This document shows, in pieces, positions 1-10,482 of a DNA stretch of 64,000 nt. The stretch is from Erythroxylum novogranatense (taxonomy: Eukaryota > Streptophyta > Magnoliopsida > Malpighiales > Erythroxylaceae). Numbering within the stretch: position 1 is the first letter of the stretch; the number at the start of each line of letters is the position of its first letter. The stretch is taken from contig CM057225.1 of NCBI GenBank assembly GCA_029891385.1, positions 77,649,887-77,713,886 on the forward strand, written 5' to 3'. The position numbers were made by a program, and so were the translations under genes. Under the pieces are notes generated by a model that worked only from the letters and a program-made list of their open reading frames with translations, searched no databases and was not told the DNA's origin.

Positions 1-737
1 GGAGTATGTGTCTAAGTGTATGTCTTGCCAGTAAGTTAAGGCTGAACACCAGGCTCCAATAGGTAAGTTACGTTCGTTGCCCATTTCGGACTGGAAATGG
101 GAACGGATCACTATAGACTTCATTATGGGATTGCCTAAGACTCCGAGGTAGCATGATGTTATATGGGTAGTAGTGGACCGGTTGACTAAATCGGCCCACT
201 TCTTACCGGTGAGAGAGAATAACTCACTTGATCAGTTGGCCCAGAAGTATGTGAATGAGGTGGTGAGACTGCATGGGGTTCCAATGTCTATAGTATCGGA
301 AAGGGATCCCAGAGTTACTTCAAGATTTTGGAGGAGCTTGCAATCTGTTATGGGTACGAAGTTAAACTTCTGTATAGTGTTTCATCCTCAGACAGATGGA
401 TAAAGTCAAAGGACAATCAAGACTGTTGAGGATATGTTTAGAGCTTGTGTATTGGAGTTTAAAGGAGCTTGGGATCAATATATGACATTGATAGAGTTTG
501 CCTACAATAACCATTACCACAGTAGTATCGAAATGGCATCGTATGAGGCACTGTATGGTAGAAAATGTTGGTGGCCATTGTATTAGAATGAAGAGGATTT
601 GAGAATGGTTGAAGGGCCAGAGTTGGTACAAGATACAGTGGATAAGGTGAAGTTGATCTGAAGTCGAGTCAAAACGGCTCAGGATAGACAGAAGAGTTAA
701 GTGGATCAACATCGACGTGATATGCAGTATTTGGACC
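1..737 (+). pseudogene. Ty3/gypsy pol relic: integrase C-terminal part
   Basis: Decayed integrase of a Ty3/gypsy retrotransposon, the enzyme that inserts element cDNA into chromosomes. Seen: a zinc-finger remnant (KCMSCQ) near the left edge, the core segment [12 protein letters not shown], then VVVDRLTKSAHFLPV, RLHGVPMSIVS, SRFWRSLQSVMGTKLNF, FHPQTDG, FAYNNHYHSSIEMA and YEALYGRKC, ending near HRRDMQYLDLF. These are close to the Tekay/Del chromovirus lineage as I know it. In-frame stops interrupt it after KCMSCQ, before HDVIW, after FHPQTDG and beyond YGRKC. The usual SDRDP catalytic block reads SERDP, so the second catalytic Asp appears lost. It is cut on the left by the window edge and on the right by the minus-strand LINE relic near 737. 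Non-functional. Confidence 0.85.
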
Positions 738-2027
738 TCTTTAGGTAGGATTGGGCGAACTAGATCATGAGTAGCTCGGTGAGGGAGGGTGGGAAAATAG
801 CCTTTGAGTTGAAGTTGAGCGGGAGTTGAAGGTTTGGCCATATAGAGTTATTCTAGGAAGAGCTTGGCGATATTTTTTAGGTCAGTTAGATCGGAGCTAG
901 TATTGCCAAAATCATCAGTTAAAGAAATAATGTGCAGCTTTCTTCTTTTAGTAGTAGTGACGGCATGATAGTATTTGAAATTTCTATCTCCCTAGCTAAG
1001 CCACTAACTACGTGATTGCTGGTGCCAATAGAGTTCCTCTTGTAAGAGGACTTGTTCCAACTCAGTATGAGGATATGTTTCCAGCTCTCGGAGGGAAGCA
1101 GAGTTCATCTCGTCCAGCGATTTTTGAATACCCGTGAGTCGTGCCATGATTCTCTTTTTATGAAAAAAATGTTACCAAAAGTCGAGTGATTCCAGCATTG
1201 CAGATTGTCTCTCAGGCTTCTGACTGCCCCACAGAAAGCAGGCGTTTGAGGGTTTCAGTGATCTTTGATTATTTGGGCAAAGCTGTCATAAGTCAACCAA
1301 GTGGATTGAAAATGAAAAGGCCACAAAGAAGTAGATTGGTGGGTTATTTGAGGAAAAGTCACTAATAGGGGGCGATGGTCGGACTTAAGAAAGGGCAGGT
1401 GGGTTACAGTCATGTGAGGGAAGGAGGTGGTCCAGGAAGGTGAATCGAAAGCTTTATCTAATCTAGCAAAGGTCTGGCCACGTCGCCATGTGAAACGGGA
1501 TTCGGTAAAGCCCAGGTCTTGAAGGTGACAACATTTTACACAATCTCGAAATTGGGGATTAATGATTGTATGGTTTCGAACACCTCCTCTTTTGTTAGTC
1601 CTTTCTAATTTGACATTAAAATCTCCCCCTACGAGCCAGGGGTGAGAGGTAACCCTAGCAATATTCCTCAAATGTTTCCAAAGGAAGTGCTGAAGGGAAT
1701 ATATAGGACTCACGTAAATAGCCGCGAAATCGAAAGAAATGTGCGCCCATTCGACATTAACATGGATAAACTGTCGATGAACGAGAATAATTTTAATAGT
1801 AATGTCAGATTTGCATAATAGCGAAATGCCTCTGGAAAAACCGTTTGCTTCCACCGATAGGAATTTGGGAAGTTCAAAGTGTGGATAACCTTTTGGGCCC
1901 GTTCTTCGTTAATTCTAGTTTCAACTAACATTACGATCATAGGGTTGTAGGTTTGGATGAAGTTCTTGAGAATTGGCCTAAACTTCTTTCCGCCGGCCCC
2001 TTGACAATTCCAAAGGAAGATGGGCAT
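738..2027 (-). pseudogene. LINE ORF2 relic: AP endonuclease and linker, reverse transcriptase missing
   Basis: The 5' half of a plant LINE ORF2. The endonuclease nicks target DNA for target-primed reverse transcription. Reading down from 2027: WNCQGAGG, then VETRI (catalytic Glu), VGGDFNV (Asp and Asn), FTWRR and SDHRPLLV (the C-terminal His motif). The linker continues to about 740 with YWHQQS, GDRNFKYYHA, TTTKRR and SLTDDFGN, then FPTLPHRATHDLVRPI, the usual approach to the RT domain. RT and RNase H are absent: the sequence stops at the junction with the gypsy relic near 737. At least one frame change separates the start (to about 1710) from the rest. ORF1 of the same element lies upstream on the same strand. 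Confidence 0.85.
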
Positions 2028-2529
2028 AATGATCAGGATTGGGAGGAAGGGAGACTATTCTTAGTCTTGAGTGGATTCAACGATCTCAATTGGCTCAGCG
2101 TAAGCTGTCATCTGAGGATGTTGCGGATGTTCATCCATTGGGGAGTCTATTATGCCCATGACGTCTATAGCCGAGTTTACGTCCTTTTCAGGGTTCGCTG
2201 GTTTGGAGGGAGGTAAGAGATGTTAGGGGATAGGCGGTAGATGAAGCGTGATGTCTGTGGTCATGTCTTCATCCATGGCACTTTCGACCAAATTATCATT
2301 CATGGATAGCGCTAATAAAGGATCCTAAATAATCAACTTGGTGTGAGAAGGAATGAGAATGGCTTGGAGGTGGGCATTAGGGTTGGGTGGCTTTGATTGT
2401 CTTACGCCTATCGAGCGGGGAATTAAAGTGAGTGTTTTGGGTTGGAGGAGGTTGGGGAAGTGGGGTTTGGGGGTTGGAGGGGTGGCCTTGGAGATAGTAT
2501 CCGCAGGCCTGCTTGAAGAAGGCCCTAGG

Positions 2530-3731
2530 GTGCTGTGACTCGGCTTGTTTTTAAAGGAATGGAGTATGTTGGGGTAGAATCGTCGAAGGTTCTAGGATGC
2601 GTCGACTGTTGCTGGCTTGCATGGAAGGGAGGTGGTGTGGGCTGGGATATGTTGAGGGAGTCGTTATCTGACAATATTTGGAACCGAGAGCCCAAGAAAT
2701 GTCTGAAGAGGTGAGTCCTTATTTGTCTTGTCTTGTGGCCGTTGCTCTGGGGGGGTGACAGTGACCTTTGTGTTGGACTTGGAGTCAAGGGTCGTACATC
2801 GCCTGTTGGATGTTCGTTGCAGGTGGGTCCGAGTGACAGTCTAGAGGGAGCACCGATGGGGTGGCTTCGGTGTTAACGTTGGTGGTCGGAGGAGACGTAG
2901 TCCACGAGGGACAATTGACCGCACCGTGGCTGACACGACCGCAAGAGAAGCAGATTAGCGGGAGGCCTTCGTAGCCCACTTTGATACGTTCTTCATCTAA
3001 TTCTACAATGGATCACAGAGGCTGGTTGATGTCAATGTCCACCACCACCCTAGCGAATCTTCCTCGCTGGGACTGCTGAGTGTTCACGTCAATTTTGATT
3101 GTTCGTCCGATGAGGTTGCCTAGTGCGGTGAGTATGGATGGGTGATAGCAGGCAATTGAAAGTTTAGGAGATTGAACCCAAGCAACGACGTGGGAGACTT
3201 GTCCTAAAGAAGGACGAAAAGAGGGGGTCCACGGTTTCACAGAGAGGGCATGTCCGAGGAGCACCCATAGTCCTTGTGTGAGGGCATTGGTATAGTCCTC
3301 AATCTCTAGGAAGTTGATCATGAAAAAATCGTTGTCAATGTCAACAATCTTCATCGGCCCAGTCGGATTCCACATTGAGGTCAGTCTATTTTTTAGCAAG
3401 GTGTACCCAATTCATTGTCCCATAAGTTAATTACAATCGCTTTTTCTCATTGCTTGTTAAGTCTGCCTTTGAAGGAATTGGATAATTTGATGCCTGACCC
3501 GAAGGCTTCAGGGACTATGTTTATGTCTCCTTCTTCAATTTCAACGAGGTCTTCGATGGGCCACTCGAGTTTTCTTGGATCAAGGTTCAATTGTTCGGTG
3601 ACCGCTGCATGATAATTGGGCAATACTGGTTTGGTCGAATTTGGAAGGCGAGGTGGATCTTCTTCTCATTCACATAGGCAAACTTTTTTGGCTTTGTGAC
3701 CAACATGATCAGGTGGAGGGGTTTCAGACAT
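2530..3731 (-). pseudogene. LINE ORF1 relic (DUF4283 and CCHC zinc knuckle)
   Basis: ORF1 nucleic-acid-binding protein of the same LINE. It probably starts at the ATG at 3731 (MSETPPPDHVGHKAKK). A stop follows soon after, and a frame change near 3400 leads into the DUF4283 core: LKNRLTSMWNPTGPMKIVDI, VLLGHALSVKPWTPSFRP, VAWVQSPKLSIACY, LGNLIGRTIKIDV and GRFARVVVDIDINQPL. The zinc knuckle follows near 2900 as CFSCGRVSHGAVNC, then a Ser/Pro/Thr-rich tail that runs out near 2530. Order DUF4283 then zf-CCHC then endonuclease is standard for plant LINEs. 2030-2530 is degraded linker between ORF1 and ORF2. Non-functional. Confidence 0.82.
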
Positions 3732-3885
3732 GGACAAAAGGAGGACTCTACAGTTGCTTGTGATTTTCTTGGAAATTTAGATTGTGAACAGTAGAGCACT
3801 TTCAGAGCGTTTTAGACAATCTAATATGCCAAAAAATCTCACTAAATTTGGTTCAACAAACAATGCAATGATACTTGAAATGAAG
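3732..3885. other. 5' end of the LINE relic and old flank
   Basis: The upstream leader of the LINE ORF1 relic ends somewhere here. The remainder is host or older repeat sequence into which the next LINE tail inserted. No gene is seen. Confidence 0.4.
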
Positions 3886-3901
3886 AACCAAATCCATAAT
3901 G
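3886..3901 (+). repeat. Target-site duplication, left copy
   Basis: AACCAAATCCATAATG, 16 of 16 bases identical to 4496-4511. It flanks the LINE tail at 3902-4495. The length and the A-rich sequence just before the right copy are typical of target-primed reverse transcription. Confidence 0.85.
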
Positions 3902-4495
3902 GCAGACCGAGTTTTTCCAACAAGAGGTTTGCCAATGGAAACCTTAGTCGAATGAACGAAACCGATAGCTAGATGGATAAAATTAAACACTGATGGAGCG
4001 GTAAACACAGACTCTCGCATAGCGACGAATGGAGGACTAATCTGGGATAGCACATGACAATGATGTGGAGGCTTCATGCAAAATATAGGAGAGTACTTGC
4101 CACTAACCGCTTAACTCTAGGAGATCTTCTCCATACTAAAGTTGGCATAAGATCTCAGCTTCCATCGAGTGATAGTCGAAGTGAATTTGGAAGTAATCAA
4201 TATTTTATTTTCATCTGAAAAAGTGTTGATTGACGATCATGTGTTGGTATTGAGCATCCACGAGTTGCAATGTCAACAATGAACACTCTATATACAGCAT
4301 GTCTATTAATAAGGGAATGTAAGCGCCAACAGCTTGGCCAACCTGGCCTTACTATAACATCCTAGTCTCTATATTCTCCAGCAACCTCCAATGGCATGTC
4401 TTGAGTTCCTCCACAAAAATCAGCAAGGAACCTTATATGCCGATATATGCGTTATTTTGTATTAGTCTTTTCTCCTTTGTAAATAAAAGAAAAAT
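3902..4495 (+). mobile_element. 5'-truncated LINE insertion carrying the ORF2 RNase H tail
   Basis: A short LINE insertion of about 594 bp. In the plus frames I read ARWIKLNTDGAVNTDSRIA then TNGGLI, QNIGEYLPLTA and HRVIVEV, then a decayed end with NSLANLAL. This is the RVT_3-type RNase H domain found at the 3' end of plant LINE ORF2. The pattern D-G-A plus Glu-containing second strand is recognisable but broken by stops and frame shifts. The 3' end is A-rich (AAATAAAAGAAAAAT). Perfect 16-bp duplications on both sides make this an insertion independent of the minus-strand LINE to its left. Confidence 0.82.
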
Positions 4496-4511
4496 AACCA
4501 AATCCATAATG
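4496..4511 (+). repeat. Target-site duplication, right copy
   Basis: Perfect match to 3886-3901, directly after the A-rich LINE tail. The sequence after it (TACCGATACTTGAAG) is the restored target. Confidence 0.85.
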
Positions 4512-4689
4512 TACCGATACTTGAAGTGATTGACATTTTTTAAAGAATAAATTGACCACTTTGTCAATTCTAAAATTCATGTTTAGATTAATGTTATCTT
4601 ACCATGTGTAGAATAGACTACCTATCTGCTTTTCTCTTTTTATCCCTCGCCTATTAACTGTTTCCATTCCTCTGTCCGCACTAATCTAT

Positions 4690-5003
4690 GTTCTAAAATT
4701 CGAACCGGTCATCGAATCGGTGGCCTTACTGGTTACTGGTTTGATCGGTTCAACCGATTCAACCACCGTTTAACCGGTATGACGTAATAATTATGCAATA
4801 ATTATATTTAATTATATATAATATTAAAAATATTTAAAAAAATTCAAAAAAATAAAAAAATAATTATCGGACCGGACCGATCCGACCGATCAATTGACCG
4901 GTTCAGATTGGGTCAATTTGTGACCGGTTTTGAAGCATCAACCGGACCGGATCACCGACCGGTCACCGGTCGGACTGGTCGGACCGGTCCGGGTTTTAAA
5001 ACC
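4690..5003. mobile_element. MITE-like element with ACCGG-rich terminal inverted repeats
   Basis: A non-coding element of about 314 bp. The left end GTTCTAAAATTCGAACCGG matches, imperfectly, the reverse complement of the right end (GGTTTTAAAACCCGGACCGG). The inner flanks are dense in ACCGGT and ACCGGACCGG motifs on both sides, and the centre is a long A/T stretch. It can therefore fold back almost end to end. A possible 3-bp duplication (ATG) abuts the ends. I cannot assign the superfamily. It lies about 140 bp beyond the stop codon of the gene at 5142-6055. Confidence 0.65.
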
Positions 5004-5141
5004 ATGGCACCAATATATATACAAAAAGAAAGTGCTGCAATATTTCAAACATTTAATCCCCTAGCTTGTAATTCTTCTCCCACTCTGCTTATGGAAACAT
5101 CACGAGCTAAGAAAATTGTGCTTATGCAATATAAAGATCAG

Positions 5142-6055
5142 TTATCTGCTACTATTTTGCTCGTCTGTCTCTTCCAATTTGTCGGCATCGTCATCATCAA
5201 AATCATGATCAGAGTCATCATCAAAATCATTATCAGAATCAGACTCTAATAATTCTTTTGGACCCCTTTTAGGGGCTTTTAATCCTTCCAACAATTCATC
5301 ATCATTGATTCCAACCAGTTTCCTCTCCAAAATTCCCTCAAAGATTGATGGCAGTGCCTCCAAATCTCCTTCATTGAGTTTCTCTATTCTCTTCTTTAAC
5401 TCTGAAAATTGAATATAAAACCATATAATTAAATGCTTTAATTTCAGTATCTAATTCAGATTTCAAACATATAGTTTTGACCACTTTTTGTACAAGTTTC
5501 AGAGGCTCAGTACCAATGATGAAACTTGGCCTAGCTTTACCATGGAAATTCTCACATATACATACAGGCACCAGAAAAACCTTCACTAAAAGACTGAACT
5601 CAAAACGGCAGTACTCAATATTGCAAACAAATGCTTTTCTTGGAATTAGCAAAATAAATTTAACGGGAAAAGATTTTTCTATGCAAAGGCCTGCAATCAT
5701 AAACAAGAAAACGGTTTCAATAAAAAGCAAAACAAATTTTCAACATGCCAAGTATCAGCTTTTTACAACATTTTCCCCGAAAGAAACAGAAACCCATGAG
5801 TCAAACAAGAAAATTGAGTAATTTTAAACGGAAATATCAAGTTTTCATACCTTCCTTGCTGATGATGTCATCATTTCCGCTGGACGCATTCGGTTTTCGT
5901 GTTGAGTCAGACTCAGATGAGTGCGAACTGAATCGAGAAGGATTCGAAGCAGAAAGTAGAGGGAGAGATGGATTGCGTGCTGGATTGAACTTGGAAGCAT
6001 TGTGAAAACAATTGCGAGTATAAAGATCGAAACTTTTCACTAGAGCTCTTTTCAT
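5142..6055 (-). CDS. Two-exon gene: short acidic, probably mitochondrial protein with an ELKxRIEK/ALPSIFE module
   Basis: Exon 1 is 6055-5851 and exon 2 is 5401-5142. The donor is AAGGAAG|GTATGA and the acceptor TTTTCAG|AGTTAAAG. The join restores SKEELKKRIEKLNEGDLEALP in frame, giving 154 residues. Residues 1-45 are Arg/Ser/Asn-rich with almost no acidic residues and resemble a mitochondrial presequence. The core ELKKRIEKLNEGDLEALPSI, with ILERKLVG and DDELLEGL, resembles from memory the N-terminal module of the plant mitochondrial ribosomal S24/S35-like family. That family is usually near 400 residues; here a stop follows an Asp/Glu/Ser-rich tail (SDSDNDFDDDSDHDF). It may be a truncated paralogue or a distinct short protein. 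The promoter has a telo-box, common in translation genes. This is the only plausible intact host gene in the window; its function is unproven. Confidence 0.62.
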
Positions 6056-6101
6056 GGCTGCAGTTTCCTTTCTATTCTCCTCGGGCAGGTTTAAGGGTAT
6101 T

Positions 6102-6112
6102 TTTAGGGTTTA
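6102..6112 (-). promoter_or_regulatory. Telo-box in the promoter or 5' leader
   Basis: Minus-strand TAAACCCTAAA about 50 bases upstream of the ATG at 6055. Telo-boxes are frequent just upstream of plant ribosomal-protein and other translation genes, which fits a mitochondrial ribosome role for the gene. Functional use is inferred. Confidence 0.5.
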
Positions 6113-6138
6113 TACTTATACGGGAAGCATCAAGCAAG

Positions 6139-6144
6139 CACGTG
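6139..6144. promoter_or_regulatory. G-box CACGTG
   Basis: Palindromic CACGTG about 85 bases upstream of the ATG of the gene at 5142-6055. It is a known bZIP/bHLH site; a single hexamer could also occur by chance. Confidence 0.35.
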
Positions 6145-6271
6145 CCCCCTAACCGTAGGACGTATTCCCCCCCAATTAATCACTCATCCAATCATGGACA
6201 AAAGTAGAACTTATTAAGTATATATACTAAGAGCGACCGGATGGACGACCACGCAATCCATCCCAATCGTT

Positions 6272-6961
6272 CATTTAATCTAACGGCTTACATTCTCTTT
6301 CTTCTGTTTATTGAAATATCTGCGCAATCTTGGCCGAAAATATTTTGTCGTTTTATACAGATATGCACGCAATCTTCGACGTGATTTGTCGGTGATCGCG
6401 CTTCGACTACTTAAAGAGCGAAAATAGATCCATGTTGTCTCCTTTCTCTGTCTTTGTTTTTTCTCTCCGCCATTGCCTTCCTCTGCTTTTTCCATTCCAG
6501 TTGTGGTTGTTGTAGCTGTTGTTGGTGTCGAGAGAGTATCAGTGGTTTCGAGGTGAATCTAAAGACGCGACGCCTTTAGCATAAGGTTGTTCACCAACCG
6601 GACGTCGGATGTTGTAACCGCATCGTCTCTGTTTCCAGATTGTTCTTTCTTGTAAATCTTCTTTAAGCTTTTTGTTTTATTGTATGCGAGATGTTTTCCG
6701 AGTTTAGTGCAGACTTGGATATGAGGAGATTTATCATAAATTACAAAGTTCGCTACTTCACCACCGGCATCCTCTTTCCTTGTACATATATTTTCTCATG
6801 TCGAAAGGAACTCCTCTGTTAAGCGAGGTTTCATCGAGAATCATCTACTTTAATCTGAGCTAGCACGTGAACCTAGCATAAGGTTGTTCATCAACTGGAC
6901 GTTCGATGTTGTAACCACATCGTCTCTGTTTCTAGTTGTTCTTTACTTGTAAATCTTCTTT
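6272..6961 (+). repeat. Array unit 1, left part
   Basis: Starts at the unit anchor and runs through the ACTTAAAGAGCGAAAATAGA block and both GGTTGTTCA(C/T)CAAC subrepeats. It stops at AAATCTTCTTT where the LTR element entered. It is somewhat more divergent than units 2-5 in its first 300 bp. Confidence 0.8.
6957..6961 (+). repeat. Target duplication TCTTT (left) of the 6.65-kb LTR element
   Basis: TCTTT before the element matches TCTTT at 13611-13615. The empty site AAATCTTCTTTAAAC is preserved in the other array units, for example near 15471, which confirms the insertion. Confidence 0.85.
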
Positions 6962-7485
6962 TCTAACATCCCGTCACTGATGGGAATGTTATTTTGGTAA
7001 AGTGAGATGGGTTAAGTCATGCACGCATTTATCGATTGAGCATTTATTGGCTTCAATTTTAGAGGTCATGAGTCGATTGATACATGCACATTTAGTACAT
7101 GCATTCATGACAATTTCTGGTATTTGATTTGTGTATGTGATATGAATGGGGATCATGAGATAGTTGGATGTGATTATGATTTATTGGGATATTTGGGTTT
7201 AAATGAGTGAATTGTAACTATTTAGAGTTATTGGCAATTGATAGCGACTCTTGGAATTTTTCGGAAAATTGAGAGAAAATGTCGGACCAAAAATTTTACG
7301 AGTATCGGACCGATTGACTATATAATCTTTGGAATAATGGGTATATGGTAATGGAAAATTTAGATATGCGATATTGGAATTTTATATATCGAGTCAGTGA
7401 AATTTGGAGATGAATTGGACCGGAAATGAAATTGAAAAGAAAAAGAAATTTGAGGATAAAGACAAGAGGCTTAAGTGTTTACCCC

Positions 7486-7496
7486 TTTATATATTT
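7486..7496 (+). promoter_or_regulatory. Putative LTR TATA box
   Basis: TTTATATATTT sits about 525 bp into the LTR, with an identical block at about 10829 in the 3' LTR. It is a candidate for the LTR promoter that would make element RNA. Transcription is inferred. Confidence 0.4.
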
Positions 7497-7864
7497 GAGG
7501 TTTGATATTGGCAGAGAAAATCGTTTCTTCTTTTCTCTGTGGCACGAGCATTTCTCCTCTTGGTGATCTTGATCCTTGCCTCTCCTCTTGCTTGCTTCTT
7601 CTTCTTGTTTAAGGTCTAGCGAAAACCTATGAGAAGATGGAGCTTTATATGGATTGGGAGTGAGAACCAGTAGGTGTTGAGAGATTTTCGTAGATTTTAG
7701 GGTTTGAAGATTTGAGCTTGATCGGTAAGTTTCATGGTTTAATGTTGTTTGTTTTGGGTTAAATGCATTCATGGGTGTGATTATGAAAGATTGTGAGTGT
7801 TTAGATGAGTTTTGACCGGTTTTAGAGAGAAAGAGGAAAAAGGAAATCGGGAAGGCGAACCGAG

Positions 7865-8050
7865 TGCATACGTCATGACGAATAAATGATTTAGGCGTCG
7901 CGACGAAGAAATGATTTAGACGTCATGCGAGCCTTGTTACTGCGTCGCGGCGAAGTGGAGAATCCAGCGCATGGTGAGCCGCTGAGACGTCATGCGAAAT
8001 CAATCTTCATGACATCGCGACGAAGCGTCTGCGTCGTCATGACGAGGGCA
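7865..8050 (+). repeat. CpG-rich palindrome cluster in the 5' LTR
   Basis: Repeated 10-bp palindromes CGTCATGACG and CGTCGCGACG and variants, spaced by AATAAATGATTTAG-like linkers, in an otherwise AT-rich LTR. The partner block lies at 11213-11400 in the 3' LTR. Confidence 0.7.
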
Positions 8051-10249
8051 ATTTCTGACTGTTTTAATTGGGTTTTGAGGTATAATTAATTATGTAGACC
8101 TCCTATTGAGGTGATGTTTGATTCGTTATGATCTAGAGAATAAGGTCTGATTGAGGAAAAGAATGAGAGTTTGAATTGATTTTGAGATCTCTATTAGTGA
8201 AAGAGAGTTAAGAATGTGATAGTAATTGCATCTAAGGATTATTCTTGTGAATTGTGGTATAATGTGAGACTTTGAAAATAAATCTAATCTTAGTGGGAAT
8301 TTTAGAAATTGTGTTTATGGGTGAATTTGACTTAGAGAAAAGTGTTATTGATTTTGAGATAACACCTAGCGAATATGATTGGATAATTGATCGCTATTAG
8401 AATTGAAATTAGGGAGTTACGAATCATATTATCAAAGTGAAATTGAGTTATTAGTGATGATTGAGTGGAAAAATAGAAAGTGTTAAAGAAAGTGAAAATT
8501 GGGATATAGCAGGAAAATCATGAATAAGCATCGTACATACATTATTGAGAGCATATGCATCATCGAATTATTATTTGAATGTGCATTAATAATTGGAAAC
8601 TATTTGATCGTTATAGAGGCTCCGATGGATCGAGATTCCACAGACAAATATTTGAGACTTCGAGCGTAGCACGGAAGTTCGGTGAGTAACCTAGTTGGTT
8701 CCTCAACCTTTGTGTGATAAAATGTCTTTGTGAATATGTGAATAAATGTTATAAATGTGAAATGAATCTACCGAGAGTGTTACTAAATGTCTTTGTGAAT
8801 GTGCGAATTAAGTGCCAATGTGCGTATTATAAATGCGAAATATAAATGTCCGAGATCGTGAGCGAATGTGTTGAGATTGTGAATATGAATGTCTTTGAGC
8901 TTGTGAATAAGCGTGTAGGGATTGTGAATAAATGTGTTGAATGGGACAATAGAATTGAGTGAGATATATGTTAGTGATTGTGCAATGTGAGTGCATCTTT
9001 AGGCATGAGTGAAATCGGTAATTAACAGTTGTGACTGGAGCCATTAGTGATCAGAGCTTTAAGCTCAATATCAATGAAATGGGACTAAGGCCAAAAAGAG
9101 AATAGTGCATACCGAGAGGGCTCTCCTATCCCTTATGTGAGCGGGCGTGAGTGTATACCCCGAGGGCTCTCCTACTTGCCAAATATCGAGTCTTGTGTAG
9201 GCGTGTTTGTATCCCTCGAGTAGGGCGAAGCAAAACCGTGAGGTGGTTCTCCACAATCAAGCGGACAATATCGAAGGTGGAAGTGCATACCCGAGGGCTC
9301 TCCTCCCCAAGACGCGTCAATTGAATCTTCGACATTGTGAGTGGTCGATCCTGACTCGAGTAAAGAATGGAAAATACGGAAAAGATTTGTGCAACATCGA
9401 TGTGTAGTGAATGATAACTTGTGAACCGTGTGAAAGGTGATGAGCCTTATATGTGTAAAATTGGCGATACATAAAAACAGTGAGACTTCGTGCATTATGT
9501 GATGAGTGCTCAGTGATATAGTTAATTTGTGATTTTAGTGAAACGTGAAATTGTCGATAGTGTTAGATTGTGTCTTTGTGGTGTGTTGTGAAAATTGAGA
9601 ATAAATGCAATTAAGTGACAAAATGTGTAAATTGATGTACAGTGTTCTGAATGTGTTAAATGACTATTGTGATTTATATACTGTGTATATATGCATGAGT
9701 TGGGTGAACCATCGATGATGGTTCCTCATTGAGTTCGCAAACTCACCCACATTGCAATTATTTTCGAGATTGAAGAATACCCGTTGGACAAACGGGAGTA
9801 TGATTACCGAAAGCGGGTCAGAGTCAGATGTCGGGATCAGTTCGTGTCTGCATTAGAGTAGTACCGTCTTTTTAGTATTGAATTTCTGTGAATTATTCAG
9901 TTTAATGATTTTGTTCAGCGGGCCTAATTGATAATGTGTGAGTGATTTGTGATTTCTAAAAGTGTCAGAGATGACATTGGGCCCAGTTAGGTCATGCATC
10001 TCTCAGATACGAAGTTGGGTGGCGCTAATGAGTGCCCTTTTAATGATTGAGATTGTGTTGCATTGAAAATGTTTTGTTTTAAATCGGCCCAAATTATTCT
10101 GATTTTCGCGCGTGTGATTGATAACATAAAAGAGAAATATTTTACGAGTTTTGAATTGCGATGATTGCTCTAAGACGCCACCCTCATGGGCACGGGCTCT
10201 GGATATCACCATCGATATCGGGTTGGTGCAGCGGGAGTGAAGTGCTACA

Positions 10250-10482
10250 TTTAGGTATCGAGCCAAGTACAATCTTACATGGGCTTTTTAAAAAAATGTG
10301 TCAAGTGCATGCATTTAAGTCATGTCACAGCAGACAGTGACAACTGATCCCTAGTCTAGCATATGAGTCACATGCATGAGCATGTATCAGTCGTTTAAGC
10401 GGTTAGAACTAGTGAGGAAAATGAGAATGTGTGAGAATGTGATAAAAGGAAGTTGTGTACATCATGAAACCCGAAAAGATAT
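10250..10482 (+). other. Residual internal region with primer-binding site
   Basis: TTTAGGTATCGAGCC directly follows the 5' LTR and resembles the initiator-tRNA(Met) primer site TGGTATCAGAGCC with losses. About 215 bp of leader follows, homologous to the leader of the LARD (read on the minus strand below 50155). It then jumps straight into the body of the 3' LTR at ATATGAATGGGGATC. Confidence 0.7.

Larger units (their letters stand above)
6962..10249 (+). repeat. 5' LTR (3288 bp)
   Basis: Begins TCTAACATCCCGTCAC (terminal TG degraded to TC) and ends GAAGTGCTACA. It pairs with 10483-13610 over nearly its whole length. It has no coding capacity; the longest open frames are antisense and not conserved. 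It contains a TATA box near 7486 and a CpG-rich palindrome block at about 7865-8050. The stretch 9090-9310 repeats the phrase GAGGGCTCTCCT three times. Confidence 0.8.

Noticed and set aside
738..4495. Twin-primed (5'-inverted) single LINE: minus-strand ORF1/endonuclease followed by a plus-strand RNase H tail
   Set aside because: The order fits twin priming, but the perfect 16-bp duplication brackets only the RNase H tail (3886-3901 and 4496-4511), so the two pieces are separate insertions.
5477..5821. Plus-strand 114-codon ORF
   Set aside because: It lies within the intron of the minus-strand gene and has no domain.
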